Part shown: positions 8,787 through 17,175 of the stretch, piece by piece
How the letters are laid out: every line of letters begins with the position of its first letter
Numbering within the stretch: position 1 is the first letter of the stretch
Origin: an uncultured Clostridia bacterium
GTDB lineage: Bacteria > Bacillota > Clostridia > Christensenellales > Borkfalkiaceae
Direction: 5' to 3'
DNA: 64,000 bases
Assembly: GCA_947627955.1 (NCBI GenBank)
Contig: CANQXZ010000002.1
Location: 48,324 to 112,323 of the forward strand
Notes under the pieces: generated by a model
Database searches by the model: none
Told to the model about the DNA's origin: nothing
What the model saw: only the letters and a program-made list of their open reading frames with translations
Made by a program: the position numbers and the translations under genes

Positions 8787-9869
8787 TTAAGTGAGCCAGC
8801 TCCTCAGAGGTATCAGCTCTTTCATTCCGAACGCTATCAAAAGGTTGTCGGAATAGAAGAACTTCGCGACGGAGGAATACTCGAAAAAGGACGTGAACGT
8901 CTCCATAAACGGCAGATCGGAGATGGGCTGGAACACCGCGCCCAAAAAGAGCATCAGTGCGACGGCTATGATAAATCCCACGGTGCCGCCGAGAATGCCG
9001 TCCGCGAAGTAGAACGCGGAGCCGAACCTCGCGAAGTCTATCACGCGCGAGATGAGCGCGGAGAGCACCGCCACGATTATTATCAGCACGAGGGACAAGC
9101 CCACGGTTATTATCCATCTCGCCACGTTTTCGGCAAGCTCTGCGGTGAATTGGGGGATATTGCTCGCCGAGATCTTTTCAAACAGCTTTGCGCCGAGCGC
9201 GGCAGAGGCGGAATCGAACATTCCCGATTTGAACACGAGCGCGTACGAGAGCGCGCAGCCGCCCACGGCGAGACCGAGCACCAACAGCCCCCACAGCGAG
9301 GTGAATATGCCCTTTGCAAAGCCCTGCCGTATGGCAAGGTTTATTATGCCTATCACAAGGAGGTCGGCAGCCACTTTTTTCACGTTCTGCCAGAGCCCGC
9401 CGCCCAGCACCGAGGTGTACAATCTGGAAGCGCCCTCCCATATGCGCTGGAGCTGCGCGACGTCCAGAATGAAGAAGCATGTAATGAGTATCGCGGCGCA
9501 GATGACGAAGCCCTTTATGGCGAGCGTGAGCCCGCCCCATATCCTGTTGAACACGCCCAAACCGCCGTAAGAGCGGAGGTCGTCCTCCCTCTTTTGCATG
9601 CCGCGGTCTATCGCCTTCTGCATTATGCGGGAGAGGCAGACAAAGAGAATGAGCGTCACCGCGGAGAGCAGCAGGGTGATTATGCCCGCCGTTTTCGCCG
9701 CGACGCCGTTGATCTTGAGTATAGCGGCTACGCCTATCGTTATGGTGGCGGAAATCGCGTAATCGCTCGCCCACGTGGAGACCTTATTGAAGCCCTTTAC
9801 AAGCCCTATAATGAGCCCGATAAGCGCAAATACTCCGAGCGCCGCCCATATAATTATATCGAAAACCAA
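8787..9869 (-). CDS. CvpA-like multi-pass membrane protein
   Basis: 360 aa with about eight hydrophobic segments; the N-terminal part (FALIGLIIGLVKGF) and a second similar block near residues 270-310 (GILGGTVGFIIAVALML) resemble the CvpA/colicin V production family, as if two CvpA units were joined. No enzyme motif is seen. The start is a TTG at 9869 with GGAGG 8 nt upstream; this ribosome site lies in the 14-bp gap behind the glnS stop, so it is probably cotranscribed with glnS. Assignment to CvpA rests on topology and short motifs only. Confidence 0.6.
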   Translation of the reverse strand: MVFDIIIWAALGVFALIGLIIGLVKGFNKVSTWASDYAISATITIGVAAILKINGVAAKTAGIITLLLSAVTLILFVCLSRIMQKAIDRGMQKREDDLRSYGGLGVFNRIWGGLTLAIKGFVICAAILITCFFILDVAQLQRIWEGASRLYTSVLGGGLWQNVKKVAADLLVIGIINLAIRQGFAKGIFTSLWGLLVLGLAVGGCALSYALVFKSGMFDSASAALGAKLFEKISASNIPQFTAELAENVARWIITVGLSLVLIIIVAVLSALISRVIDFARFGSAFYFADGILGGTVGFIIAVALMLFLGAVFQPISDLPFMETFTSFFEYSSVAKFFYSDNLLIAFGMKELIPLRSWLT

Positions 9870-9883
9870 TCCAACGACCTCCG

Positions 9884-11530
9884 TTATTTATTGAAATTGT
9901 CTTTAAGGGAAACTATCTCGGAAAGCACGAGCTTCCCGTCCTCGGTGAATTTTTTGTAATAACCCGTGCGGATGAGCTGGAAGGGCGTATTTTCGTCACA
10001 CTCCCAAAGGCGGGGTTCCGCCTTGCCGAAGAGTATCTTTTCGCTCGCGGCGTTCAGCCTCTCGGCGTAGTCCTGATCGGGATATTCCTCGTCTTTAAGG
10101 AGGGGTTCGTACCGCCTTATCTCGGCGTCGTGCCCGTATTTGGCGTCTACCCACTGTATAACGCCCTTTGCCTTTATGTCGGAATGCTCCGAACTCCCGC
10201 TGCGCGTCTCGGGGAAATAGGTGCAGAGCAGTTCCTCCACCTTTCCGTCTTTGCCCAGCTTCACCTCGTCGCAGCGCACGATGTACGCCGATTTGAGGCG
10301 GACCGTGCCGCCCTTTTGCAGCCTCTTATACTTGGGGGGCGGGTCGAGCGAAAAATCGTCGCCGTCGATGTACACGCTGCCCGTGAACTTTATTTTGCGC
10401 GCGCCAACGCCCTTGACGGGGTTGGTCTCGAAATCGACCTCCTCCTCGCCCGAATAGTTGGTCACGGTGAGTTTTATGGGGTTCAGCACCGCCATAGCCC
10501 TCTCGGCGTTCTCGTTTAGGTCGTCCCTTATGCAGCTGTCGAGCTGGGCGGAGCTGACGACGGAATACGCCTTTGCAACGCCCACGTCGGCGCAGAATTT
10601 TTTGAGAGCCTCGGGGGGCACGCCGCGGTTTTTCAAGCCCATTATTGTGGGCATTCTCGGGTCGTCCCAGCCGCGCACAAAGCCCTCGTCCACGAGCTTT
10701 TTGAGATAGCGCTTGGACATGAGGGTGTTGGTTATATTCAGCCGCGCAAACTCTATCTGGCGGGGCAGGGGAGCCTTAAAGCCCGCCTTTTCCACGAACC
10801 AATTGTAGAGGGGACGGTGATTTTCGAATTCGAGGGAACAGAGCGAGTGCGTTATGCCCTCTATCGCGTCCGAAACGGGATGCGCGAAGTCGTACATGGG
10901 ATATATGCACCACTTGTCCTTGGTGCGGTAGTGCGAGACGTGCGCTATGCGGTAGATCACGGGGTCGCGCATGTTGACGTTGGGCGAGGACATATCTATC
11001 TTCGCCCTGAGCGTGCGCGCGCCGTCGGGATATTTGCCCGCCTTCATCTCGCGGAAGAGCTTCAGATTCTCCTCTATGCTCCTGCCGCGGTAGGGCGAGG
11101 GCGTGCCCGGCTCCGTCAGGGTGCCGCGCGTTGCCGTTATCTCCTCCGCCGAGAGGTCGCACACATACGCGTTGCCGTCGAGAATGTATTTTTCGGCTAT
11201 CTCGTACAGCCTGTCGTAGTAGTCGGAGGCGAACACGAGCTTGTCGTACTCGAACCCCAGCCACTTCACCGCCTCCACTATGGAGTCGACGTATTCATAG
11301 TCCTCTTTTGCGGGATTTGTGTCGTCCATTCTCAGGTTGAGGGTGCCGTGATAGCGCTCCTTCACCCCGAAATTTATGCACATCGCCTTTATGTGACCTA
11401 TGTGCAGATAGCCGTTGGGCTCGGGCGGGAACCGCACCTTTATATTATTGCCCACCGACTCGAATTTACCCGCTTCGAGTTCCTCGTTTATTATCTGCTC
11501 TATAAAATTTGTAGCTTCGGGAAGTTGCAT
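9884..11530 (-). CDS. glnS: glutaminyl-tRNA synthetase
   Basis: 548 aa class I synthetase that charges tRNA-Gln. The HIGH motif is in PPEPNGYLHIGH, the KMSKS equivalent is MSKR (NTLMSKRYLKK), and the C-terminal half has the two beta-barrel anticodon domains of GlnRS (DDFSLDPPPKYKRL and the final RTGYYK). Many Clostridia make Gln-tRNA through GatCAB; a GlnRS here suggests direct charging or acquisition of the gene by an ancestor. The ATG at 11530 lacks a strong ribosome site. fhs ends 27 bp upstream, so fhs-glnS-cvpA-like may be one operon. Confidence 0.95.
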   Translation of the reverse strand: MQLPEATNFIEQIINEELEAGKFESVGNNIKVRFPPEPNGYLHIGHIKAMCINFGVKERYHGTLNLRMDDTNPAKEDYEYVDSIVEAVKWLGFEYDKLVFASDYYDRLYEIAEKYILDGNAYVCDLSAEEITATRGTLTEPGTPSPYRGRSIEENLKLFREMKAGKYPDGARTLRAKIDMSSPNVNMRDPVIYRIAHVSHYRTKDKWCIYPMYDFAHPVSDAIEGITHSLCSLEFENHRPLYNWFVEKAGFKAPLPRQIEFARLNITNTLMSKRYLKKLVDEGFVRGWDDPRMPTIMGLKNRGVPPEALKKFCADVGVAKAYSVVSSAQLDSCIRDDLNENAERAMAVLNPIKLTVTNYSGEEEVDFETNPVKGVGARKIKFTGSVYIDGDDFSLDPPPKYKRLQKGGTVRLKSAYIVRCDEVKLGKDGKVEELLCTYFPETRSGSSEHSDIKAKGVIQWVDAKYGHDAEIRRYEPLLKDEEYPDQDYAERLNAASEKILFGKAEPRLWECDENTPFQLIRTGYYKKFTEDGKLVLSEIVSLKDNFNK

Positions 11531-11557
11531 TTTACCGTCTTCTTCTATCGATTATTG

Positions 11558-13219
11558 TCAGGAAAGTCCGCTTATAACGCCGTTGTCGTCGATATCTATG
11601 TGCTCCGCGCAGGGAACTTTCGAGAGCCCGGGCATGAGCATTATCTCGCCAGCCACGGCGACTATGAAGTTCGCGCCGCCCTTGTACACTACGTCGCGCA
11701 CATATATTCTGAACCCCTCGGGACGGGCGAGTTTTTTCGGGTCGTCGGAGAGTGAATACTGCGTTTTGGCGATGATAACGGGCAGGTCCTTTATGCCCTT
11801 GCTCTCTATCTCGGCTATCTTGGAGAGGGCGAGCTCGGAAAAGTCCGCGCCCTCGCCGCCGTATATGTTTTTGACTATATCGTTGACTTTTTTAACGACG
11901 GGATCGGACAAATTATAGGAATAGTGCAGTTCGGAGGGGATATCGCACGCCTTTATGACGGCTTTCGCGAGCTCGACGCCCCCTTCTCCGCCCTTCAAAA
12001 ACACGTCGGTGAACACGGCTTTCGCCCCCGCCTTTTCGCACGCGGAGAGCACTTCGTCTATCTCTGCCTGCGTGTCGGTGGCAAAGCGGTTCATTGCCAC
12101 TACGACGGGCTTTTTGTACACGTTCACCACGTTTTCCACGTGCTTCAAGAGGTTGGGAAGCCCCGCCCTCAGCGCCGCGAGGTTCTCCTCCGCAAGCCCC
12201 GCCTTATCCGCGCCGCCGTGGAGTTTCAACGCCTTTACGGTGGCGACTATCACCACGCAGTCGGGCTGGATACCCGCCACGCGGCACTTCGTATCGAGGA
12301 ATTTTTCCGCGCCGAGGTCTGCGCCGAAGCCCGCCTCCGTGACGGTGTAATCGGCGAGGGTCATCGCCGTGTATGTGGCGCGCACCGAGTTGCAGCCGTG
12401 GGCGATGTTGGCGAAGGGCCCGCCGTGGACTATCGCGGGAGTGCCCTCGAGGGTCTGCACGAGATTGGGCTTTATGGCGTCCTTCAAAAGGGTGGTCATA
12501 GCGCCGTCCGCTTTTAAGTCGCGGGCGCGCACATAGCCGCCCTCCGCGTTCACGCCGACGACTATGTCGCCTATCCTCTTTTTGAGGTCTTTGAGGTCGC
12601 GGGCGAGGCACAGTATAGCCATCACCTCGGAAGCCGCGGTTATCTCGAAGCCCTCCTCCCTTTCATAGCTGACGCAGCCCTTCATGTTGCCGGCTGCGTT
12701 GTGCAGGGTTATGTTGCGGAGCGCGCGGTCGTTCATGTCCATGCAGCGCTTGAAATATACGTGCTTTATCCCCAGCTCGTTGCCGCGGAAAATGTGGTTG
12801 TCTATCATGGCGCAGAGCAGGTTGTTAGCCGCCGTGATAGCGTGAAGGTCGCCCGTGAAGTGCAGATTTATGTCCGCCATGGGCACGACCTGCGCGTATC
12901 CGCCGCCCGCGGCGCCGCCCTTGATGCCGAAAACGGGACCCAGCGAGGGCTCCCTGAGCGCAAGGCACACCTTTTTGCCTATCCCCGACATTCCGTCCGC
13001 AAGACCTATGGATACGGTGGTTTTGCCCTCGCCGCTCGCCGTGGGGTTTATCGCCGTGACCAGCACGAGTTTGGAACGGGGCTCCACTTTTTTGACGTTT
13101 ATCTTCGCCTTGTACTTGCCGTACAGTTCGAGGTCGTCCTCCGCCAGCCCGAGTTTTGCGGCTATTTCGCGGATGTCTTTCATTTTACAGCTTTCGGCTA
13201 TTTCGATATCAGAGAGCAT
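11558..13219 (-). CDS. fhs: formate-tetrahydrofolate ligase
   Basis: 553 aa, full length. Uses ATP and formate to make 10-formyl-THF, feeding purine synthesis and, in acetogens, the methyl branch of the Wood-Ljungdahl pathway. The P-loop PTASGEGKTT is at about residues 63-72, and the Asp/Gly-rich folate region (EGGYVRARD) is present. The ATG at 13219 has AAAGGTGG 5 nt upstream; an in-frame GTG three codons earlier lies inside that ribosome site. Whether the cell is an acetogen cannot be decided, because no other pathway genes are in the window. A TATAAT at 13255-13250 with a poor -35 (TTGTAC, 18-nt spacing) is the best promoter candidate. Confidence 0.96.
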   Translation of the reverse strand: MLSDIEIAESCKMKDIREIAAKLGLAEDDLELYGKYKAKINVKKVEPRSKLVLVTAINPTASGEGKTTVSIGLADGMSGIGKKVCLALREPSLGPVFGIKGGAAGGGYAQVVPMADINLHFTGDLHAITAANNLLCAMIDNHIFRGNELGIKHVYFKRCMDMNDRALRNITLHNAAGNMKGCVSYEREEGFEITAASEVMAILCLARDLKDLKKRIGDIVVGVNAEGGYVRARDLKADGAMTTLLKDAIKPNLVQTLEGTPAIVHGGPFANIAHGCNSVRATYTAMTLADYTVTEAGFGADLGAEKFLDTKCRVAGIQPDCVVIVATVKALKLHGGADKAGLAEENLAALRAGLPNLLKHVENVVNVYKKPVVVAMNRFATDTQAEIDEVLSACEKAGAKAVFTDVFLKGGEGGVELAKAVIKACDIPSELHYSYNLSDPVVKKVNDIVKNIYGGEGADFSELALSKIAEIESKGIKDLPVIIAKTQYSLSDDPKKLARPEGFRIYVRDVVYKGGANFIVAVAGEIMLMPGLSKVPCAEHIDIDDNGVISGLS

Positions 13220-13392
13220 TTGTACCACCTTTAATAAATCTTTTGATTTATTATATCATATATCGCCGTCAATGTACAACATTTCGCAAGCCTTTTGAAA
13301 TTTTATTTTTTTATGTGTTTTTTTTACTTTTTTCCGTTTAGATGCTCCCCGAAAACGGTATAATTAAAGTGAACAAAGGAAGACGGTAGGCA

Positions 13393-13405
13393 GCGGGTAA
13401 CCCGC
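13393..13405 (+). promoter_or_regulatory. 13-bp dyad in the hsp20 leader
   Basis: GCGGGT-A-ACCCGC, an exact inverted repeat with a single central base, lies between a TATAAT (13361-13366) and the hsp20 ATG. It could be an operator or an RNA stem. It is not the CIRCE element. Confidence 0.35.
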
Positions 13406-13460
13406 GCACCGCAGCCTCCCCAAGTTATATCAAAAAATATAATTTTAAGGAGATTTTGTT

Positions 13461-13871
13461 ATGAAACACTATTTACAGACCAGACATGGCGACGACTATG
13501 ACTCTTTCGACGTATTCGACGACTTCTTCAAGCCCATGTTCTTCGACGAGAACAGGGAAATGAGGACGAACATCAAGGAGAACGAAAAGGACTACGAGCT
13601 CGACCTCGAACTGCCCGGCTTCGAAAAGGACGACATAAAGATAAGCCTCGACGACGGCTATCTCACCGTAAGCGCGGCGAGGAAAAAAGAGGAAGGCAAA
13701 AAGTATCTGAGAAGGGAGATCTCCGAGAGCGTTTCGAGGAGCTACTACGTGGGCTCCAACACCGAGAGGGAACAGATAAAGGCGAGATACAACAACGGCA
13801 TTCTCACCCTCACCGTCCCCAAGGACGCCCCCGAAAAGCCCAAGACGGATAAATTGATTCCCATCGACTGA
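13461..13871 (+). CDS. Hsp20/alpha-crystallin small heat-shock protein
   Basis: 136 aa ATP-independent holdase. The alpha-crystallin domain spans about residues 35-125 (ELDLELPGFEKDDIKISLDD, then the closing NGILTLTVPK), with a short C-terminal tail. The N-terminal arm is rich in Asp and Phe. Strong ribosome site AAGGAG 8 nt before the ATG. The leader is about 90 nt long and holds the dyad at 13393-13405. Monocistronic, with a strong terminator. Confidence 0.95.
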   Translation: MKHYLQTRHGDDYDSFDVFDDFFKPMFFDENREMRTNIKENEKDYELDLELPGFEKDDIKISLDDGYLTVSAARKKEEGKKYLRREISESVSRSYYVGSNTEREQIKARYNNGILTLTVPKDAPEKPKTDKLIPID

Positions 13872-13909
13872 CGGATAAACTCAGGCAACACAAAAAAATC
13901 CAAAACGCT

Positions 13910-13950
13910 CAGCCGCGCGGGCTTTTCAAAAGCCCGCGCGGCTGTATTTT
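13910..13950 (+). terminator. intrinsic terminator after hsp20
   Basis: 17-bp perfect stem (13910-13926 with 13928-13944) around one central base, followed by TATTTT. Confidence 0.88.
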
Positions 13951-13990
13951 GCACGGCGGCGGAATTTCGCGGCGAGACGGGGATATTTGC

Positions 13991-14019
13991 TTGACTTGAA
14001 GGGCGTTTTGGGATATATT
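13991..14019 (+). promoter_or_regulatory. sigma-A promoter of glyQS
   Basis: TTGACT (13991-13996), 17-nt spacer, TATATT (14014-14019). Start near 14026 leaves a ~48-nt leader, too short for a T-box. Confidence 0.85.
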
Positions 14020-14073
14020 GATTTTATCATTTTTTGGCTGTCCGCCCCCTCGGGCGCGGATAAGGGAGTATAT

Positions 14074-15456
14074 ATGTCGGATAAAAAGAGAGCCGTGACA
14101 ATGGACAAGCTCGTAAATTTATGCAAGGCGAGGGGCATTATCTTCCCCGGCAGCGAGATATACGGCGGAATGGGCAACACGTGGGACTACGGGCCCGTCG
14201 GCGTGGAGATGAAGAACAACATAAAGCGCGCATGGTGGAAACGCTTCGTGCAGGAGAGCGAAAACAGCTACGGCGTAGACGCGGCGATACTCATGAACTC
14301 CCGCGTGTGGGAGGCGAGCGGGCACACCACCTCCTTTTCCGACCCCAAGATGGATTGCAGGGAGTGCAAGAGCCGCCACCGCGCGGATAACCTCATAGAG
14401 AACCACTCCAAGGGCAAGGTGAACCCCGACCTCATGACTAACGCCGAGATGGAAGCATACATAGACGAGCACCGCGTCTGCTGCCCCGTCTGCGGAAAAT
14501 TCAACTGGACGCCCATACGCACCTTCAACCTCATGTTCGAGACATCGCGCGGGGTGACCGACGAGAGCCAGAACAAAATATATCTCCGCCCCGAGACCGC
14601 GCAGGGCGAATTCGTCAACTTCATGAACGTACAGCGTACCACGCGCGCAAAGGTGCCCTTCGGCATCGCGCAGGTGGGCAAGGCGTTCAGAAACGAGATA
14701 ACCCCCGGCAACTTCATATTCCGCACGATAGAGTTCGAGCAGATGGAACACCAATGGTTCTGCAAAGAGGGCACCGATCTGGAATACTATGAGGAGTTCA
14801 AGAAAAAGGCGTGGAAATTTTTGACCGATTTGGGCTTTTCGGAGGAGCGTTTGCGCTTTAAAGACCACGACAAGCTCGCCCACTACGCAAAGTGCGCCTG
14901 CGACATACAGTACGACTTCCCGATGGGCTGGTCGGAGCTGAACGGCATACACAACCGCACCGACTACGACCTCTCCCGCCATCAGGAATATTCGGGCAAG
15001 ACGATGCAGTACATCGACCCCGTCACGGGAGAAAAGTACATTCCCTACGTCATAGAGTACTCCATAGGCGCGGACAGGCTGATGCTCGCGGTGCTCTCCG
15101 AGGCTTACGACGAGGAGACACTGCCCGACGGCGAAGTGCGCAACGTGCTGCACCTCCACCCCGTGCTCGCGGCATACAAAGCCGCCGTGCTGCCCCTGCA
15201 AAAAAACCTTTCTGACAAGGCGCAGGAGATATACAAAAAACTGCAGAAGCGCTTTTCCGTCACTTACGACGCCGCGGGCTCCATCGGCAAGCGTTACCGC
15301 AGGCAGGACGAGATAGGAACGCCTTTTTGCATTACCATCGACTTCGACACGCTTGAAAACGGCACGGTGACCGTGCGCGACCGCGACACCATGGAACAGG
15401 TGCGCGTCGCCGCGGACGATCTGACCGCATATATAGAAAAATCGCTCGAATTCTGA
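14074..15456 (+). CDS. glyQS: glycyl-tRNA synthetase, homodimeric type
   Basis: 460 aa class II synthetase of the alpha2 type. Motifs: GSEIYGGMGNTWDYGPVG at the N-terminus, RPETAQGEFVNF, RNEITPGNFIFRTIEFEQME, and the C-terminal anticodon-binding domain from about residue 365. A zinc-binding cysteine set is visible (CRECKSRHRADN and CCPVCGKF). I start at the ATG at 14074: GGGAG is 8 nt upstream and the promoter start lies at about 14026, so the earlier in-frame TTG at 13987 is excluded. It runs alone, between its own promoter and terminator. Confidence 0.96.
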   Translation: MSDKKRAVTMDKLVNLCKARGIIFPGSEIYGGMGNTWDYGPVGVEMKNNIKRAWWKRFVQESENSYGVDAAILMNSRVWEASGHTTSFSDPKMDCRECKSRHRADNLIENHSKGKVNPDLMTNAEMEAYIDEHRVCCPVCGKFNWTPIRTFNLMFETSRGVTDESQNKIYLRPETAQGEFVNFMNVQRTTRAKVPFGIAQVGKAFRNEITPGNFIFRTIEFEQMEHQWFCKEGTDLEYYEEFKKKAWKFLTDLGFSEERLRFKDHDKLAHYAKCACDIQYDFPMGWSELNGIHNRTDYDLSRHQEYSGKTMQYIDPVTGEKYIPYVIEYSIGADRLMLAVLSEAYDEETLPDGEVRNVLHLHPVLAAYKAAVLPLQKNLSDKAQEIYKKLQKRFSVTYDAAGSIGKRYRRQDEIGTPFCITIDFDTLENGTVTVRDRDTMEQVRVAADDLTAYIEKSLEF

Positions 15457-15467
15457 AAACGGGCGCA

Positions 15468-15504
15468 AAAAAACGCCGCAGGCTGACAGCCTGCGGCGTT
15501 TTTT
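15468..15504. terminator. bidirectional intrinsic terminator, glyQS / purine permease
   Basis: Stem ACGCCGCAGGCTG with its complement, A-tract on one side and TTTTTT on the other, so it can stop both convergent genes. Confidence 0.9.
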
Positions 15505-15513
15505 ATGTCCACG

Positions 15514-17043
15514 TCATGTGAACAGGAACATCAGCAAAAAGAGCGCGGAAATGATCCACATCACGGCGGAGATCTCCTTTACCTTGCCCGTGAACAGCCT
15601 GCACAGCACGGAGGAGATTATCCCCACTCCTATGCCCTTGGAGATGCTGTATCCGAACGCCATCACCGCCACGGTAAGGAAGGCGGGAAGGGCTTCCACG
15701 GGCTTTGTCCACTCTATCTTTACCACCGAGCTCATCATGAGCACGCCCACCCATATGAGCGCGGCGCTCGTGGCGCACCCGGGGATTATCTTTGCCACGG
15801 GGCTCAAAAAGAGGGCGACAACGAAGCAGAGCGCAGTTACGAGGGCGGCAAATCCCGTCTTTCCGCCCGCGGCGACGCCCGAAGAGGATTCCACATAGGT
15901 CGTGACCGTGGTCGCGCCGAACACTGCGCCCGCGCAGGTGGCTATGCTGTCCGAGAGCATGCACTCGTTCATTCTGAGGGGGTTGCCCTCGCCGTCGAGG
16001 AGCCCGCCCTTGGAGCACGCGCCGTAGAGGGTGCCTATCGTGTCGAACATGTCGAGCATGCACAGCGAGAGCGCGGAGGTGAGCAGCAGTACGGCGAGAG
16101 TGCCGCCGCTCTGCCCGTCAACCGCCAGATAGCCGCTGAAATCGAAGCCGTGCGCGAACACCTGTCCCACGGACTCCTTCCCCCATGCGGCGAAGGCGCC
16201 GAACGGGTGGGACAACGTGAACTGCGAGTAGAAATCGAGGCACTGCCCGTCCTTCCATATGCAGCCCAGCCCCGTCAGGGCGTAGAACAGCGCGGTGCAG
16301 CCGAGAATGCCCCAGAGAATGCTGCCCTTCACGTTCCTGTGGGAAAGTATGCCTATGGCTATCACGCCGAAGAGGGCGATAGCCGCGGAGATATAGTTGA
16401 AATAGCTCGCGTTTTCGGAGAGGACGTTGAAAGACGACATGGCTAAGCCGCCGTTCGATACGGAGACGATCCCCGCCGAATTGAAGCCCGTCAAGGCTAT
16501 GAAAAACCCTATGCCGACGGGCACAGCCGTCTTTACCTCGTCGGGAATGCCTTTCAGGATCTTTTTACGCAGTCCCGTGGCGGTCAGCAGTATGAAGATA
16601 AGACCGTCGAGGAGCACGAATATCATTGCGTTGGCATAGGTAAGCCCCAGCCCCGCGCCGAGCAGTGTGCCCGTAACGTACACCGAGGCGCCCAGTCCCG
16701 AAGCCTGCGCGAGGGGCATTTTAGCGAGAAAAGCCATCATAGCCGTGCCGACGATCGCGCCGAGCGCAGTGGCTATGTACACCGCGTCGAAGGAGACGAA
16801 GTGATAGCCGCTCACCCCGCCCACGTCTATATCGTACATTCCCGGGACGACCAGAAGGGCGTACACTATCGCCATAAAGGTAGTCAGCCCCGCCATTATC
16901 TCCGTCTTGTAATTGGACCCCGCCGCCGAAATGCCGAAAAATTTATCGGCTTTGCCGAATATCCCCTTATAGGGGCTCGCATGAGCCGCGGTCCCCCGTT
17001 CTTCCTCTGCGGCGGACACGTCCGCACCGCGTTCTTCTTCCAT
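15514..17043 (-). CDS. NCS2-family purine permease (AzgA/PbuG-like)
   Basis: 509 aa, about 13-14 transmembrane helices after a ~45-residue cytosolic N-terminus. The subfamily signs are AGLTTFMAIVYAL with the following NP-like region, SGLGASVY and FGATTVTTYVESSSGVAAGGKTG, which mark the hypoxanthine/guanine/adenine symporters rather than UraA. The ATG at 17043 has GGAGG 7 nt upstream. The leader is about 36 nt, so there is no room for a purine riboswitch. Substrate range cannot be narrowed from sequence. Confidence 0.88.
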   Translation of the reverse strand: MEEERGADVSAAEEERGTAAHASPYKGIFGKADKFFGISAAGSNYKTEIMAGLTTFMAIVYALLVVPGMYDIDVGGVSGYHFVSFDAVYIATALGAIVGTAMMAFLAKMPLAQASGLGASVYVTGTLLGAGLGLTYANAMIFVLLDGLIFILLTATGLRKKILKGIPDEVKTAVPVGIGFFIALTGFNSAGIVSVSNGGLAMSSFNVLSENASYFNYISAAIALFGVIAIGILSHRNVKGSILWGILGCTALFYALTGLGCIWKDGQCLDFYSQFTLSHPFGAFAAWGKESVGQVFAHGFDFSGYLAVDGQSGGTLAVLLLTSALSLCMLDMFDTIGTLYGACSKGGLLDGEGNPLRMNECMLSDSIATCAGAVFGATTVTTYVESSSGVAAGGKTGFAALVTALCFVVALFLSPVAKIIPGCATSAALIWVGVLMMSSVVKIEWTKPVEALPAFLTVAVMAFGYSISKGIGVGIISSVLCRLFTGKVKEISAVMWIISALFLLMFLFT

Positions 17044-17086
17044 CGTCTTTCCTCCGCTTTGCGGCGAGATACCACGCCGCAATTAA

Positions 17087-17115
17087 AGTTTAACACAAAA
17101 AGAGAGCCGCGGCAA
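17087..17115 (-). promoter_or_regulatory. promoter of the purine permease
   Basis: TTGCCG (17115-17110), 17-nt spacer, TAAACT (17092-17087). The -35 box is part of the right arm of the terminator hairpin of the metal ATPase gene. Confidence 0.7.
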
Positions 17116-17152
17116 CGGTTTTTTGAAAAACTTCCGCCGCCGCGGCGATAAT
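17106..17152 (-). terminator. terminator of the metal-ATPase operon
   Basis: Self-complementary GCCGCGGC arms enclose a second stem (CGGTTTTTT with AAAAACTTCCG). Reading on the minus strand, it is followed by TCTCTTTTTG. Confidence 0.65.
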
Positions 17153-17175
17153 TTTTTTATATTTTGCGCGCCCCG

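Noticed and set aside
13300..13460. CIRCE element upstream of hsp20
   Set aside because: No TTAGCACTC-N9-GAGTGCTAA-type repeat; only the short GC dyad is present.
14020..14073. T-box leader for glyQS
   Set aside because: The promoter leaves only about 48 nt before the ATG and no T-box sequence (TGG-containing bulge) is present. The glnS and metG upstream regions likewise show none.
17044..17092. Purine riboswitch ahead of the purine permease
   Set aside because: The leader is about 36-45 nt and lacks the conserved three-way junction.
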